A stretch of DNA of 64,000 bases from Oxytricha trifallax (lineage: Eukaryota > Ciliophora > Spirotrichea > Sporadotrichida > Oxytrichidae), in the NCBI GenBank assembly GCA_000711775.1, contig ARYC01017957.1, forward strand, positions 1 to 64,000. Direction: 5' to 3'. Both the position numbers and the translations under genes were made by a program. The notes beneath the pieces were generated by a model. It made no database searches and was not told where the DNA came from. It saw only the letters and a list, made by a program, of their open reading frames with translations. Shown one piece after another: positions 35,191-47,578 of this stretch; positions within the stretch are counted from its first letter, which is position 1; the number at the start of each line of letters is the position of its first letter.

Positions 35191-35910
35191 GAATTCTATA
35201 TACTACTCTTTCTTAATAGAGCGAGGGTGAAAAACATAAGTTTCTAAGCTTGAATCTTTACTAATACCAGCTAAAATTGCATGAGTGACAACCTTTACCT
35301 TTTGGTCATACACTTTTATGCCATCATACTTCTTGTACCAAGACTTATTAATAAAGGTGTTGAATATAAACACTGCTTCATAGCGTGTATGAACTTGATG
35401 TTATTATCAATAGCCCTCTGCATTTAATCATATATATAGATTAAATTATTACTATAAAATGGCACAGTAAAATCAATCACTCTCTTCACTCTATTGACAG
35501 TCTTGAAAGCAATACCATTCCTTCAATAAATATTTGCGATAGTCTATGGAGAGATACGCATGTCAGGAAACTTGCGATGAAACATCACAGCTCGCGAGTC
35601 AAGTGGGAAGTGTTCCCAATACTTAAGAGTCTTAGAATCTCAGAGATAGTCAATATGCTGCTAAGAGAACTTTTATCTACTTGCAGGATGTTATCAAGAA
35701 CCAGCATTGAAATGCTAAACAGCAATCAAGCAGTGATACCTTACAGTTGAAGCACTCTTACACAATAGCTTTGCAATCGCACAATAATTCATCACTGGTT
35801 TGAGTTAGTCTATATTAATACACAGACAATACCTAAGTTTAAGCAGTAAAAATTATTTTTCATCATAAATAGACCCCAAAAATAGCTAATCTATTTCTCA
35901 TTTTGCACAC
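35190..35910 (-). pseudogene. TBE transposase 5' remnant, copy 4
   Basis: N-terminal transposase sequence collinear with copy 3, ending at the same junction after the EQYIEFL-equivalent. The start region retains TTTGGGGTCTATTTATGATG. A deletion in AAAAATAATTTTTACTG removes a few codons. It lacks the catalytic C-terminus. Confidence 0.78.
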
Positions 35911-36059
35911 TGGCCTAATTTCTCTACTAACCCTAATAAAACCCCAACTTTACCCTACTAATCAAAGCACTAAAAAACCTCACTAAGGGGTTTTGGGGTT
36001 TTGATTGAGTATATTTAATAAATATATATTATATAAACAATAAATATTAAGAACAAAAA

Positions 36060-37600
36060 GATTAAAGAGTAAGTGATGATGAACGGAACATGGTTCTTGA
36101 CTTCCTATGAATTTTCGGTATGCTTTAATTTCGTCTAAAAAAATCAGTCTCTATTAAATAAGAGACGTCGATATTCACTCATTAGAAGGTCTATCAGACA
36201 TGGTTTCCTCTGAAACACTGTCATAATTTTCTGAGTCAGAGAGTGAGAGTTGGAAGACTGTGATTCACATTAAGAGCCTCAAGACGAGAAAGATGATACA
36301 CATCTCACAGAAGGGCAAAAACAAAAAAAATCTCTTGATAACTTCTATATATTATGCGAAGCATTCACTCCCCCAACAAGCGAACAACGGGAAGAAGAAT
36401 GGTGGGACAATGAAAAATGCACACTTGATCTAACTTGACGAGATTCAAATTTAAGAAGAAGAAGTCCTGACACGTACCAGAGACATCTTCGCTAGAAAGA
36501 GTCTGATCCATTAAAGATTGAAAAGGGTTAACAACAATATTACTCCAATAGTCCAAAAGGAAGAAATGAGAATATGAACAAAACAATAAATGATGTTCAA
36601 ATCACAATTCCAACAAATATGAGAAAGAAGAACCACAGCGAGATAAAGATCGTTTACCCTATCATTTTCAAAATGGATATAGTTTCTAAGTTAGGTATGG
36701 TACTTATACGCCTTCCCCACATTAGAATGGTCACGTCGGTATGTCGATAATACACACCATATTTAAGATCTAATGACAAATATCTTAGACTAACGACACT
36801 TACCCTCACAACAACACAACATAAGTAAACCACAATAGCCTCAATCAAAGACGAATTAAAGTCTGACATAAAATTATTACCAGAAAACTTCAACCCATAA
36901 ATCCATAAACCCTATGGATTTATTGATAAAATCCACAATAATATAGATATTAACTAATAGAAATTAGATTAAAATATAAAAAGTTAAAATCTAAATATAC
37001 AAGGAAAAAAGGAATTATATTAATAATTATTATATTAAAATATTAATAACTTATTAGTGAAAATGAAAAATTTTATCAAGAAAAAGCAGCGCACTAGAAA
37101 TGAGAAATGCATTTGTAGATCAAAATGTAGGTTGGTTTGACCCATCATATGAGAAATTGGTACAATGCCTTATAGGCAATCAACAACTTCTAACTGAAGT
37201 GGAACAATTAAAACACAAATTAGGTTAATGTTTTGTTCATCCTGTACTTCATACAATATAGTGGAAAGAGTCACAGAAATATACTATATAATAAACCCAC
37301 AAATAGCATAAAAATGAAAGCCGAAGGACTAGAAGAATCTTGAAAATAATACGCTCTAGAATCGACGGCACCCAATTAGGCACATCAGGCTAGCTATAAA
37401 TGAAGGAAGACTAAGTTGAACTCAAAAGAGGCTAACATCTTATATAAATTGCCATCATCCTGAGAGAAAAAAAATGAATAAAAGCAGACAAAAAGAAAAC
37501 GACGACGATACACTTCTACAACTAGTAACACATTTATAGGAAATATGACCCTTAACATATGACTTGGGGGTCCTGGAGACCCAAATTGAGTATTTTAATT
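36060..37600 (+). mobile_element. Retroposon-like element Hp, copy 2
   Basis: Starts just right of TBE copy 4 and is clearly less AT-rich than its flanks until the 3' hairpin GGGGGTCCTGGAGACCC (37,568-37,584), preceded by GACCCTTAACATATG, which matches GACCCTTATATATTATC before the hairpin of copy 3. The following ATTTTAATTTAATATA is a degenerate tail. The boundaries are estimates and no target duplication was recognised. Confidence 0.5.
36107..37477 (+). pseudogene. Hp element protein, copy 2
   Basis: In the ciliate code: MNFRYALISSKKISL from ATG 36,107; SLEGLSDMVSSETLSQF and a Ser/Glu run; after a frame change EPQDEKDDTHLTEGQ, CEAFTPPTSEQREEEWWDNE, an in-frame TGA, RDSNLRRRSPDTYQRHLRQK, and on past 36,900. 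A last overlapping frame (37,100-37,477) reads VGWFDPSYEKLVQCLIGNQQ and a coiled coil. All three frames stay open over parts, so an exact protein cannot be fixed. The pattern is acidic N-terminus, basic middle, coiled-coil C-terminus, about 430 residues. No reverse transcriptase, endonuclease or CCHC motif seen. Minus-strand standard frames here are shadows. Confidence 0.45.
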
Positions 37601-40600
37601 TAATATATTTTTATTATATTAGCAGCAAGAAGATACTCAATTACATATTTTGACATGTTAATGAATTAAAACTCCAAATGTATGTTAACAATTTAAAAGA
37701 TTATTGTAAACAATTAAAATCTAGTATTGATCATCCCTTTTATTATCTATAAAAATACTTACTTAAGTCTTTTCTGTGTGATATTAGAAACTTTGAGTTC
37801 GCAGTAATCAGCATCATCAAATTAAAAATATCTAAATTAATGAGATGAAAATTTAATTTTTTTATCAAAATATTTACATTTGAATTTTTTGGTTGCAATA
37901 TTTAATCAAAATTTTTATATCAAAGACTCTATTTTTATATTATATTATCTAATACAATTTTCCAAAGATCGTTTCTCATTCACTATAATTTTAATAATGA
38001 TCATTTTTATCATAGTTTCCACATTTATATTTATTTGCGATCATTTGCCCTCATTATTCACTGTGATAAAAAGGAAAAAGCATTAATATAAAAGTTTAAT
38101 TATTGCTACTATATTTTTATGATAAATTTTTAAGTGAAATTTGATGAAATTGGAATGTAAAGCAATTTACTAAACCTTAAATTGAAATAAATTTTTTAAT
38201 TCAGCATATAAATTAGTATGTTATAAGTTTAATTTAGAGAACAAGTTCGAGAAATTTGATCTGTAAAGACAAATTACACTAAGATCTAAATTATAAATAT
38301 ACTTTAATCAATGACTTAAAATGATACTTTATAGCATTATTTTTTGATTCATTTAATAATATGCCCCAAAACAGACTCTATCTTCTTAATTATTTGTTTA
38401 CTCTTTAATTAAGTTACTAAGCAAAGATTAACTCAAAAGAAAAAAATAACTCTAAAATTAAATTAATTGATTTTCAGCATTTATTTATTAATAATTGATT
38501 TACTTAATATGAAAAAAAACTTAGAAAATTATCGAATTATTCAATTTACATTTAATCACATCTATTAAAATTAAAGCTTTTGTTGAAACAGTTTCAAAAT
38601 AGAGATTATAAATAATATTAAATTAATATATAATGATAATTTTAATATAAAAGATCAATGTTTCCCGTTTATGATAGTGGTTAATCATTATTAAATTTAA
38701 ATTCTTTTTCAAGATAAAAATTATGATAAAAAGTTAATAAATCTTTTATTTTTTCCTTTTTGATCTTTTCTTTTATCATTTTGATAATCATTTTGGATTC
38801 TTTGCTTGTTTCTTTGACTTTCTTCCACTTATGTAAAGGTTGAGACCTTCTATCCTTTGATGTTATATTTTAAAGAGTAATGAAAGTTTTAAAAATTGAT
38901 CTTTAAGAGAGTTTTAGATCTTGCTAAGGCCTTTTTACTTAGAAAAGGTGTTGTTAAGTCCATCGTATTTAGTGTCAATTAGTTTTTTCAGCCGTCAAGT
39001 TGATATAATCTCCGAGTAGATTATGAATTCAATTATTACCTTGCATATAAACTATTGAATGAGTTTGGATCTCTAGAGGAGAAGTAGGCGATGAAGGTGC
39101 TCAGCTCAGTCTTAGAAATTGCGAAACGCAAGAATCAAAAGCAAACAATAATATTGTAACTTTACCCGATCAATACTGAAACAATAACAAATGAAACAGT
39201 AGATAGTGCATTAATTATTAAAAATTATTTTAATAAATTTTTTACTATTTTGCTTCAACTTTACTCTAGGACTTGTTGTGCATTATATCCAATTTTTAAT
39301 TTTTATAAAAAAGACAATATTTTAAAATATTGTCTCTAGATATTTTTTCATTCTTTTCTTGTGACCTTGGAAACCAAAAAATTTTTTTAGCAAGATTTAA
39401 ATATCATGATTAACTGATTTTTAAGTATTAATAATTGTAGTAAATATCGAATTAATTCGATTCTTTAAGGATTGAGATATAAACTTTTATATTTAGAATA
39501 ATGCTCTTTATATACTTATCATATATTAGAGGTCTAATATTGATTTCTGAATTATCAAAATTGGCAATTTGTTAAAATCTTAAAGATTATAGGATTATTG
39601 TCTATCATTAAAGATTAATTAAAATTCATTTGGATAGAAGAATACTTAGTTAGCAATTTAAATATACTTCGTTCACATAAATATACATTAAATGTTTGCA
39701 AATCGATTTATTTAAATTCTCATTATTGACAAGCGAGAAAATTATGATATATTATTACTTTTAAAAATACATTCAACATTTAATGAATTTCAAGATTTAA
39801 TCTTAATCAATCCTTAATGAGTTCCTGCCTTGAGGATAATTAATATAATAAAAGTTTCGAAAGATTCCTTTCAGCATTTGAAAGCGAATATTTTCAACTG
39901 CTATCTTCAATAGATCTGAAACTCGAGATCTCTGCAATTATTCACTTAAAACCAGGTATATTACTCAATTCTATAAATTAGGGGTAGATAAAAAGAAGAT
40001 ATCTAGTTTTTGTGAAAATCTTTGCATTCAAGATTGACACATCAATACATTAAGAGACATCACGACTAGATTTATAATTGAATTGAAGATATAATAATTA
40101 TATGCGAAAGCTAATTAGATATCTCTAATTAGCTTAATAAAATAGAAAGCATACTGTATTTTTAGATATTTTACCTGAGAAGATCTGAATAAATTATTAT
40201 ATAAGAATTGATAAAATGAATGGATCAAGAATTAATATAGAGCTATAACAAAACATTACAAAGGAATGCATCTGTAACTGCTATATGTCAAAGCTTCCAA
40301 GTAAGCATGCTTTAAAAAATAAGAAAGCTATCAATTCATATTTATTATCTTTAAGATTCTAATAAAAAAGTATAAGTGCTTTCCAAGCTATATTTTAAAC
40401 GGCTTAATATTATAAAAATATATCTTCAATTTTCCTATAAACTTCTGAAAAATAAACTTTCGGAAAAAAATAGAAAGGAAACATGGTGGTTTTCTATTCA
40501 TTCTATTGGTTCTCTAATCCATTTAATTCACAGTTTAAAGTGGCTTCAAATGTTCATAGTTTCCTTTCTCAATTAATGCTGGTCCAAGTATGCCAAACGA

Positions 40601-40790
40601 TGGTGAATTTATGCTAATCCTCATCGAATTGAAAATTTACTTAAACTTAAAGTTTTGCAATTGCGTATAATTCACTTCTTAATCTTAAAAAAGTAATCAT
40701 CAATAAAAAAATAATTTCGTTAAATCTATAAATTTTTTCACAAAAAAGAAAAGAAATACAATTAAAAATATATATATTCATTGCTAAATT
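37600..40790. other. AT-rich interval
   Basis: Mostly A/T without repeats or elements that I can define. One denser stretch at 38,995-39,215 is listed separately. Confidence 0.55.
38995..39215 (+). other. Possible coding segment (helical protein)
   Basis: After a TGA, the ciliate-code frame reads NLRVDYEFNYYLAYKLLNEF, GSLEEKQAMKVLSSVLEIAK and RKNQKQTIILQLYPINTETI before fading into AT-rich sequence. Charge pattern and lower AT content suggest a real exon or macronuclear segment. No family recognised. Confidence 0.35.
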
Positions 40791-40795
40791 TAACC

Positions 40796-40963
40796 ATGAG
40801 TTTAGTTTAAACTCTTGTTAGCTGTTGCTTTTTGTAGGTTGCTTTTATCACAATCATTGCAATCATCATTATAATCACAACTATAGTCATCAACTCCTAT
40901 CTTTATTTTGTCCCCACATTAATCATTATGCCTTATTAATAAAAAGAACGAGAAAGCTATCAT
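40796..40963 (+). CDS. Possible first exon of a membrane protein
   Basis: From ATG 40,796 a 56-codon frame (MSLVQTLVSCCFLQ, then VAFITIIAIIIIITTIVI, one hydrophobic helix, then PYQQKERESYH) ends exactly at CAT|GTAAGT, a consensus 5' splice site. A signal anchor followed by charged residues is plausible. The next exon was not identified. Chance cannot be excluded given A/T-rich Ile codons. Confidence 0.35.
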
Positions 40964-40999
40964 GTAAGTATTGAAATTTATTGTGACTATCTTGAGCGA

Positions 41000-42850
41000 G
41001 GGCTAATTTTTGAACAATTAGGTATTTTTTTTAAATATTATTTCCTTATGAAAATTAAGCCATTTTTTATAATACAAGTGAGCTTTATGAAGTGCACTAT
41101 TTTAAGTTTATAGAAATACAAATTCATCTTTTAATATAGCTAGCAGACTTAGAATAAATTACGATTCTATGAAAAGACAATTTTAAATAAAATGAAAAGA
41201 GTGAATGATTTATTTTGAAGAGCAATATAGCTTATTGTTTAAGATTTTAAATTTTATTTATAATTTTAATGGTTAATTCAACAAAAAATAATTAATATTG
41301 CCAAGCACCTTCACTTTAAATGCAGATGTATTAATATAAACTAATAAAAAGGAATAAGAAGTATAACAATTATAAGATTTATGATTATAGGTTAAAGTTT
41401 TTTAATCACTTTTATTCAATGCTAGAATATAAAATTCATTTGAAAGTTTGGAATATAATGAATTATAATTAAAGATAAAAATTTTATTATAATATTATAA
41501 ATCAATTTACTCGATTTTTTAAATTTCAACCAAGAGCTGGTTATTGTATTGAGATAATGAAGTAAAAACTGAAATATTGATCCAAAAAAATTTATTGTCA
41601 CTAAAAATCAATACTTTCGATGCTTTATTGGCGAACTTAAAGTTGTATTCTTAACAAAAATGATTAAATGTCACAAAGATAAAATAAGAAGCTCCAAAGT
41701 TTATAATAATGCATTTATGTTTAAAGTTGATCAATCATTAACTTAGAAAAGGGAGATATCGAAGTAAGATCTTCATTTTACAGCATATTACTCAACAAAA
41801 AATTAAATAAATAACTCATAAATATATATATATATATTTATTTGATGCATAACTATTCTTCAAATGCTTAATAGTTTTGTATCCTTTTTATAACACCTAA
41901 TTTACCGTTAAAATATAAATTATATATGGAGTATGAAAGCAATTAAAGATGCTTGAATTCTATATTATTAAAAGATATAAGCTTTAAGAACAATAGATTT
42001 GCAATGAAGTGATTAATTTAATGATATATGGATTATTGCTATGTACAGACACACAATAGAGAGTTAAAATATATCTGATTATTTATAAATCTCAAGTATC
42101 TATTTTTTATTTTTGTAATAATATAAAAATTTTAAATTATAGAAGACAGAACTTAAATTATTAACTACAAACCTTTGAGTATTTTATTAATATAACAAAT
42201 TATATACATTTTTTAGAAATACTCATTCATTGCAAATTTTATGTTATTTTGTAATTGTTGAATTAATAGTAGAAATAAAGGTGTATTATTATTCTATATT
42301 ATCATTAAGAGAATTACTCATTTATGATTAATTTTTCAGAAGCTCTGTCTCCTATTTTAAATTAGATTTAATACCATATTTGTAGTAAGAAGATAATAAT
42401 ATAGGGAAACCTTATAATTATTTTGTATAATTTCTTGGAATATTGTGCTTAACTAATGAGGAAGAAAATTTTTTGATTTAAAAATTTAACTTATTATTAT
42501 CTTATATATATACTGAATACTCAAGTTTTCCCTCTAGTTGATTCATTTTAATTATTATTATTATCTTGGGAAAATTTATGAGAAAAATAGCAAATTAAAA
42601 TTCTTAATAAAGTTTAAAGCAAAACCACATAAAAACAATTAAAAGGATTAGAACACGAAAAATTAGCATCTAAATATTGAATATATTATCATGATTACTG
42701 AGGTCTTTCTACATTAGCGCATGTACTATTGGAATATGAAGCAAAGTAACAACGTATGTTAATTAAATTAAACACAGCAGAGCTCAGAATCTCTTGTAAA
42801 ATGATAACCAAAGGTCTCAGAATATCTATTAAGTTTTTTATATCAAATCT
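41000..42850. other. AT-rich interval
   Basis: Nothing recognised. A short (AT)n run lies at about 41,824-41,838. Confidence 0.6.
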
Positions 42851-43014
42851 TTTTTCTAATTTATGATGTTGAGTGAGCTACCTCTAATTTTAATAATTTA
42901 ATCTTATTAAATAATTGATTATTTATTTCTAGGTACATTCGTCTCAAGAATGATTTCTTCTCTCTACTATATCTCGTAAACGTAGAGATTTGAATTGATT
43001 CATTACAGTTCTAT

Positions 43015-43752
43015 GGTTACGACCTACTGGTATGTTGGGAGTATATATCCCGACCAATTCCGATACCCCGGGATCGAAACCGTATCTGCCACCTGTTTTT
43101 ACGGGATAAGTGCCGGATCTGAGAGCCTCCTCAGAATACGTCAGAATGATATAGGGGGATCTTTCAACAAAAACGCCGACTATACGGTCATATAAGTCGT
43201 ATTAAAACTACTTGGCACTACTATTTCTCATCACATTGGGGTAAGAACAGGAGAAATAGTACTAGGAGCAAGGGGCAGACCGCTCAGACCCCAGAAAGTG
43301 CTCTACTCACTGAAGAAATAGGGTGTAAAAAACTCTAGAAACAACACATCAGTAAGGTATCAACGCGGGGTTTTTCCTCTACTAGGCAGTATATCGCTCT
43401 GGTAGTTAAAAGGGCTTTTACCTGCAAAATGTTCTACAACTAAAAATCACCAAGGATATAATCAGCATAAATTCTGAAAGTGTTGAATATAAAGAAGTTA
43501 AGGCTCAATCACGACACATAGTTCTGCGTGATCCTATGTGACCCACCGAAAGATAGTGAAGAAGACAGGCTTTAAGAAACTAACCATCTATCTGGGTAAC
43601 AAATCCTGGGAGCCAAACAAAAACCCGGTCTCCAATACAGGACACCAATGGTAGCGAGAAAGGGAAGAAAGAGCAAAATAAAATGATTATATTCCTGGTT
43701 GGATTAATCCCCAGTATTAATTTCTGTAAAGCATTAAATAATAATAATAATA
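43015..43752 (+). mobile_element. Sn retroposon, full-length copy
   Basis: Flanked by a perfect 13-bp duplication ATTACAGTTCTAT (43,002-14 and 43,753-65). The 5' end GGTTACGACC is followed by a possible RNA polymerase III A box TGGTATGTTGG (43,028-38) and B box GATCGAAAC (43,072-80), with a stable hairpin GTTGGGA...TCCCGAC between, so the head may be tRNA-derived. The 3' end is CTGGTTGGATTAATCCCCAG (self-complementary) and a (TAA)n tail at about 43,730-43,752. No coding capacity evident in 738 bp. Standard-code frame 42,995-43,195 is spurious. Three more copies lie in this window, one 5'-truncated. Confidence 0.9.
43028..43080 (+). promoter_or_regulatory. Putative internal RNA polymerase III promoter (A and B boxes)
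   Basis: TGGTATGTTGG agrees with most of the A-box consensus TRGYNNARNNG, and GATCGAAAC fits the B-box consensus GWTCRANNC, 34 bp apart. The diverged copy at 26,511-26,649 (minus) keeps TGGTATGTTGG and GATTGAAAC. Assigned by pattern only. Confidence 0.45.
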
Positions 43753-43839
43753 ATTACAGTTCTATTTCTTGTTGTCATCACTAAAATTAGAATCGTTATC
43801 TTCTCGTCTTATTCAATTTAATTTTCATTTATACAGTGT

Positions 43840-46800
43840 TTATTTTATTCAATTATTTATATTTTGTTTCTAGTATATTTCTTTGGTTTCTTTTTTACCC
43901 TAAAATATCTGGAAACCACTATTTTAAAATATATTGTTACTTCTATATCGGATTATGTCTTCTTTATTAGTAGTTGTTTGATAAATTATGTATGTGAAGC
44001 TCTGGTCCAGATTATATTGATACTTTACTATCAACTTTATTTTATTAAACAGGTATATTATTAATTTCATTGATATTCTTATGATTTGTAATAAAATACA
44101 TTCTATATTTTTATAAATTTTATATAAACAAGGTAAAACTAGTGCGCTTATTGCTAATGATGATTAATTCAAATTAGTCTTCAGTAGGAACATATAAAAG
44201 ATTCTTGAATGGAATACTGTAATTCCTAACAAATTTAACTGTATCAAATACTATATTAATTCAAAAAGGAGAATAAAGTAAATATTTTAGAGATTGGAAT
44301 AAAACACAATAATATTGGATAAGAAAGAAGGGAAGATGGTAAGACTTGACTATTCCAAACAGACTTTGGTCTGAACATTAGATGCCTGCTTGTTTGAAGT
44401 TAATTCTAAGTATAATTTGATTGAGTTCAACTTCACTTAATTTAAATTCCTTTTTATTATTTAAAAAACCAATATTAAACTTATAATTAATAAAATGAAA
44501 TATTGGTAAAGTTATAATTCAAATATAGAAAAGCAGAGTAATTATAATAAAATTTAGATAGACATATTAATAAACAATTATTATAAATCCAAATAAATTT
44601 AAAATTTGTACATAATTTGTTATTACTTAGGCATTCGTTAATATCGAGAGATAACTAAGGAAAATTGACTCCATAAAATTTTATATTGTCAATAAATAAT
44701 ATTGATTAAGTCTAAATTATGATAAATAAAGTAATCACAAAATCATTTGGATTTTGTATAATTTGCAAAGTTATTTTATTTTAATAATCAAAAGCAAATA
44801 CTAAAATTAGATACTTATTTATTCGCATTATATTATCATTCAGTAAGGACATTCATCTTAGCTTCAATTCAAACTCTTGAGAGATATAATAAAACTCCTA
44901 CATTTGATTAAAGAGTTGTATTAAACTACATTTATTTTGCTTCTTTCACCTACGAAGCCAAGAACTATCCAGAAAGATTATCTTCAGAGAAACTGATATT
45001 TACACTGTCCACTCGATTGGTGTAAGAACTTAAGATTTAAAATTAGAAGATTAGTCTCTTACGCTATAAACCAGACAACCTCCTCCTATTAAATATATCT
45101 AAATAATTAAAAATAAAAAAGTATTAAATTATTAAATTAAGATAAAAATGAAATAAAGGCTTAATTCATTTATATATTTACCGATAGTAATAGTTATTGA
45201 AATAATTTTGTTTATGGTTTTTAATTAACATAGAATTTATTAGCAAAAGCACCTGCATATCTCTAGGAATCTGTACTAAACTTCTCTAATTCAGACTCCT
45301 GTAAGTAAGAAAAAGGAATTGCTCTTTGTTTACTCCAATATTAAGTTTATAATAATAAAAATAGCAAATTAAAATAAATCTAAATCAACATCAATCAAAA
45401 TTTGCTAATAATCATATATTCATAATCTTACATATTAAATAAGATAAGGTGGAGAAATATCCTCAACAATATTTAATTACTCCCTTGTTCTATATTAATG
45501 TTTATCATTAGATCATAATTAAAATATAATTCCTAATACAACAATAAAATAATTAATATAATTTTTTTATTTTTATACATGCTATCTCATATTATTCGCA
45601 TTATGATATTCTTCCTGAGTCATTGATAATTTTGCGAGAATAAGTTATTGATTTTTCAATGTGCATACCATTTTCCTGCAAAATTAAATCCGCTCATTCG
45701 TTATAGAAAATCTAAGCCTCCTCAGACTTTCCAAGATATATGTTAATCTAATTCCTTGACTCTACATTACATAAGTTGATTGCCTACTTTTGCCTACATT
45801 TATTAATTCTATATTTGTAGGTAAAATCTCATAGGCTTGTTATGCAATAAAATTTCTAATTATATCAAACAATAAAGAAAATGAACCTAAACTTAGATAT
45901 AAATACATATTAAATTAGTCTTAATAGTTTGAACAAAATAACATATATTTTTTTAAATATAAAGCCTAATTTGTCAAGAAATCCTCATATTTATTCTAAA
46001 ATGTAGCTATTCATTGCTGGAATATTTATTTAATTATAGTTTACAGTTTTATCAAGGAATATTTTCCTTATTAAAAATAAAAAATATCTGTAATTTTATC
46101 TATATTATTCAGATATTATTAATATGTCAATCTTTATAATTGTTAACATTTATTTATATATTCTATATGGTTTTGCTTTATCCAACATAAGAAAAACATA
46201 TGTTTGCCTCTATAAAATTGATTTTTTCCGTTATCAAACTGCATTATTAATAGATTGGTAATTTTCGAAACATCATTGAGCATGTTATCATTTCTGACGA
46301 CCAAGAGAAGATTTAGGATCATTATGGACTATTTTTTGGATTTTTTGGACATCAACATTTTTACTGCTTTAGTTTTTTATTTTTTATTAAATTCATTATT
46401 GTATTTATGAGTCTTTAATTTAAGTAACTCTTAATTAGTATTTGAATTTAATTTTTGTGAAATCCTATTTAAAATATGTTTCTATTTGATTTTGTATATA
46501 TTACTAATTTTACACATTCATGCTACCATCAATTCAACATAGATACTTATTTTGAGATAAAGAAGAGAAAACATCTTCGGTCTTCCCAAAGATATTTTAT
46601 TATGTAAATCAATTATTTTCATTTAAATAAATGATTGTAAGATTTGCGCATTTATAACTCTTTTCATATTATTTTCGATTTAAGTTTTGCTGTGATAATA
46701 TATTAATCCATTTTTAAATATTAAAAATACTTTTTAGGATTGTTTGTTTGTAGTCTGTTTATCTGGAGTCTTATTAAGACCTATAAATTGATGATTTAAA

Positions 46801-47340
46801 CTAATGGAAGCAAATATTTGAAATAAAACAATTACTTGATTCTTCTGTGTATTTTGAAATTTTATAAACATTTGCTTTGTATACATATACTATAAATATT
46901 TAATAATCATATTCATGTTAAACTTTGCTATTTATTTGCACACAGCATAGTTTGAGATAGAATTCTACTATCACTATTTTACAAGAAATAAGTTTCTCTG
47001 TCTTGACTTATGTTCATTACTAATTCTTTTAATATATCTTCCTCCATTCTTCAAACTTTGCTGAAATCTTTGTTAGTTGTTATTATATCAGTTGGTAGAA
47101 GTGGAAGATTTTAAGGTACTTTGGATTATTCAAGTCTTCTAATTATATTACAGGAGAAGAAGTTTTATTACCTATAATCTTAAATTAAATTTGATTAATA
47201 TTTCATCCCTAATAAATATTCAAATCTTACCAAGGATAATTATGAAAAATAAGTGAAAATATTTAATTTAAAATGGAAATTTAAGCAGCTTAATAGAATA
47301 CTTATTATAATAATCAGAATATTAATAAAATGAGCGTTAC
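43840..47340. other. AT-rich interval
   Basis: 3.5 kb with no recognised elements. Open frames are of chance length and composition (Ile, Phe, Tyr, Asn, Lys). Confidence 0.6.
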
Positions 47341-47345
47341 TTACT

Positions 47346-47578
47346 TCAGTCCTTCTTCTTAAGATAGTCGAACATTTCCTTCTTGATTTCGTTGAATCTC
47401 TCTTCCGTCCAGTTCTGCTGCGAGTTGTCTGTCTTGTGCTGCACCGGGTCTTACTTGGTTGGACCTCTATAAAAAATAAAATTTAGATATGTTTTTTTGT
47501 AACTTACATTTTTGTGAGTGTAACCGCTTCATCAGAGTTAATCTCTTTAGGTTTCCATTTTCTAAATAATAATTTCAT
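47346..47578 (-). CDS. Small two-exon gene, 63 residues
   Basis: Exon 1 (47,578-47,508) begins MKLLFRKWKPKEINSDEAV; the intron is 47,507-47,467 (41 bp, GTAAGT donor, TTTTTTATAG acceptor); exon 2 reads PTKQDPVQHKTDNSQQ and NWTEERFNEIKKEMFDYLKK and ends at TGA 47,346-48. Coding length is 192 nt, in frame across the intron. Exon 2 is much less AT-rich than its surroundings. The segment WTEERFNEIKKEMFDYLKK faintly recalls a helix of eEF1A-like GTPases, but no GTPase motif is present. Family members with the same intron lie at 252 and about 12,300. Could be a complete small gene or a terminal segment of one. Confidence 0.55.

Larger units (their letters stand above)
33912..36003 (-). mobile_element. 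TBE transposon copy 4, internally deleted
   Basis: Ends CAAAACCCCAAAACCCTTT and GGGGTTTTGGGGTTTTG with ATT on both sides (33,909-11 and 36,004-06). The 2,092-bp interior is nearly identical to copy 3, including the same transposase/zinc-finger junction near 35,190. Small differences (for example GGGGTCTATTT intact here but shortened in copy 3, and a TTTTTC slip at 34,463) show independent decay after a shared deletion. Confidence 0.95.
42880..43840 (-). pseudogene. Coding-like region split by a full-length Sn element
   Basis: Minus-strand sequence left and right of the Sn insertion joins in frame when the element and one 13-bp duplication are removed: EDNDSNFSDDNKKQNCNESI, then QISTFTRYSREKKSFLRRMY. 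The region is less AT-rich than its neighbours. The start and end are unclear and no family is recognised. Confidence 0.35.

Noticed and set aside
42995..43195. Standard-code frame in the Sn head
   Set aside because: Lies over the putative pol III promoter of the retroposon; the other Sn copies do not keep it open.
47346..47466. eEF1A or eRF3 gene fragment
   Set aside because: Similarity is limited to one helix-like stretch (TEERFNEIKKEM); no GTP-binding motif, and the upstream exon does not fit.
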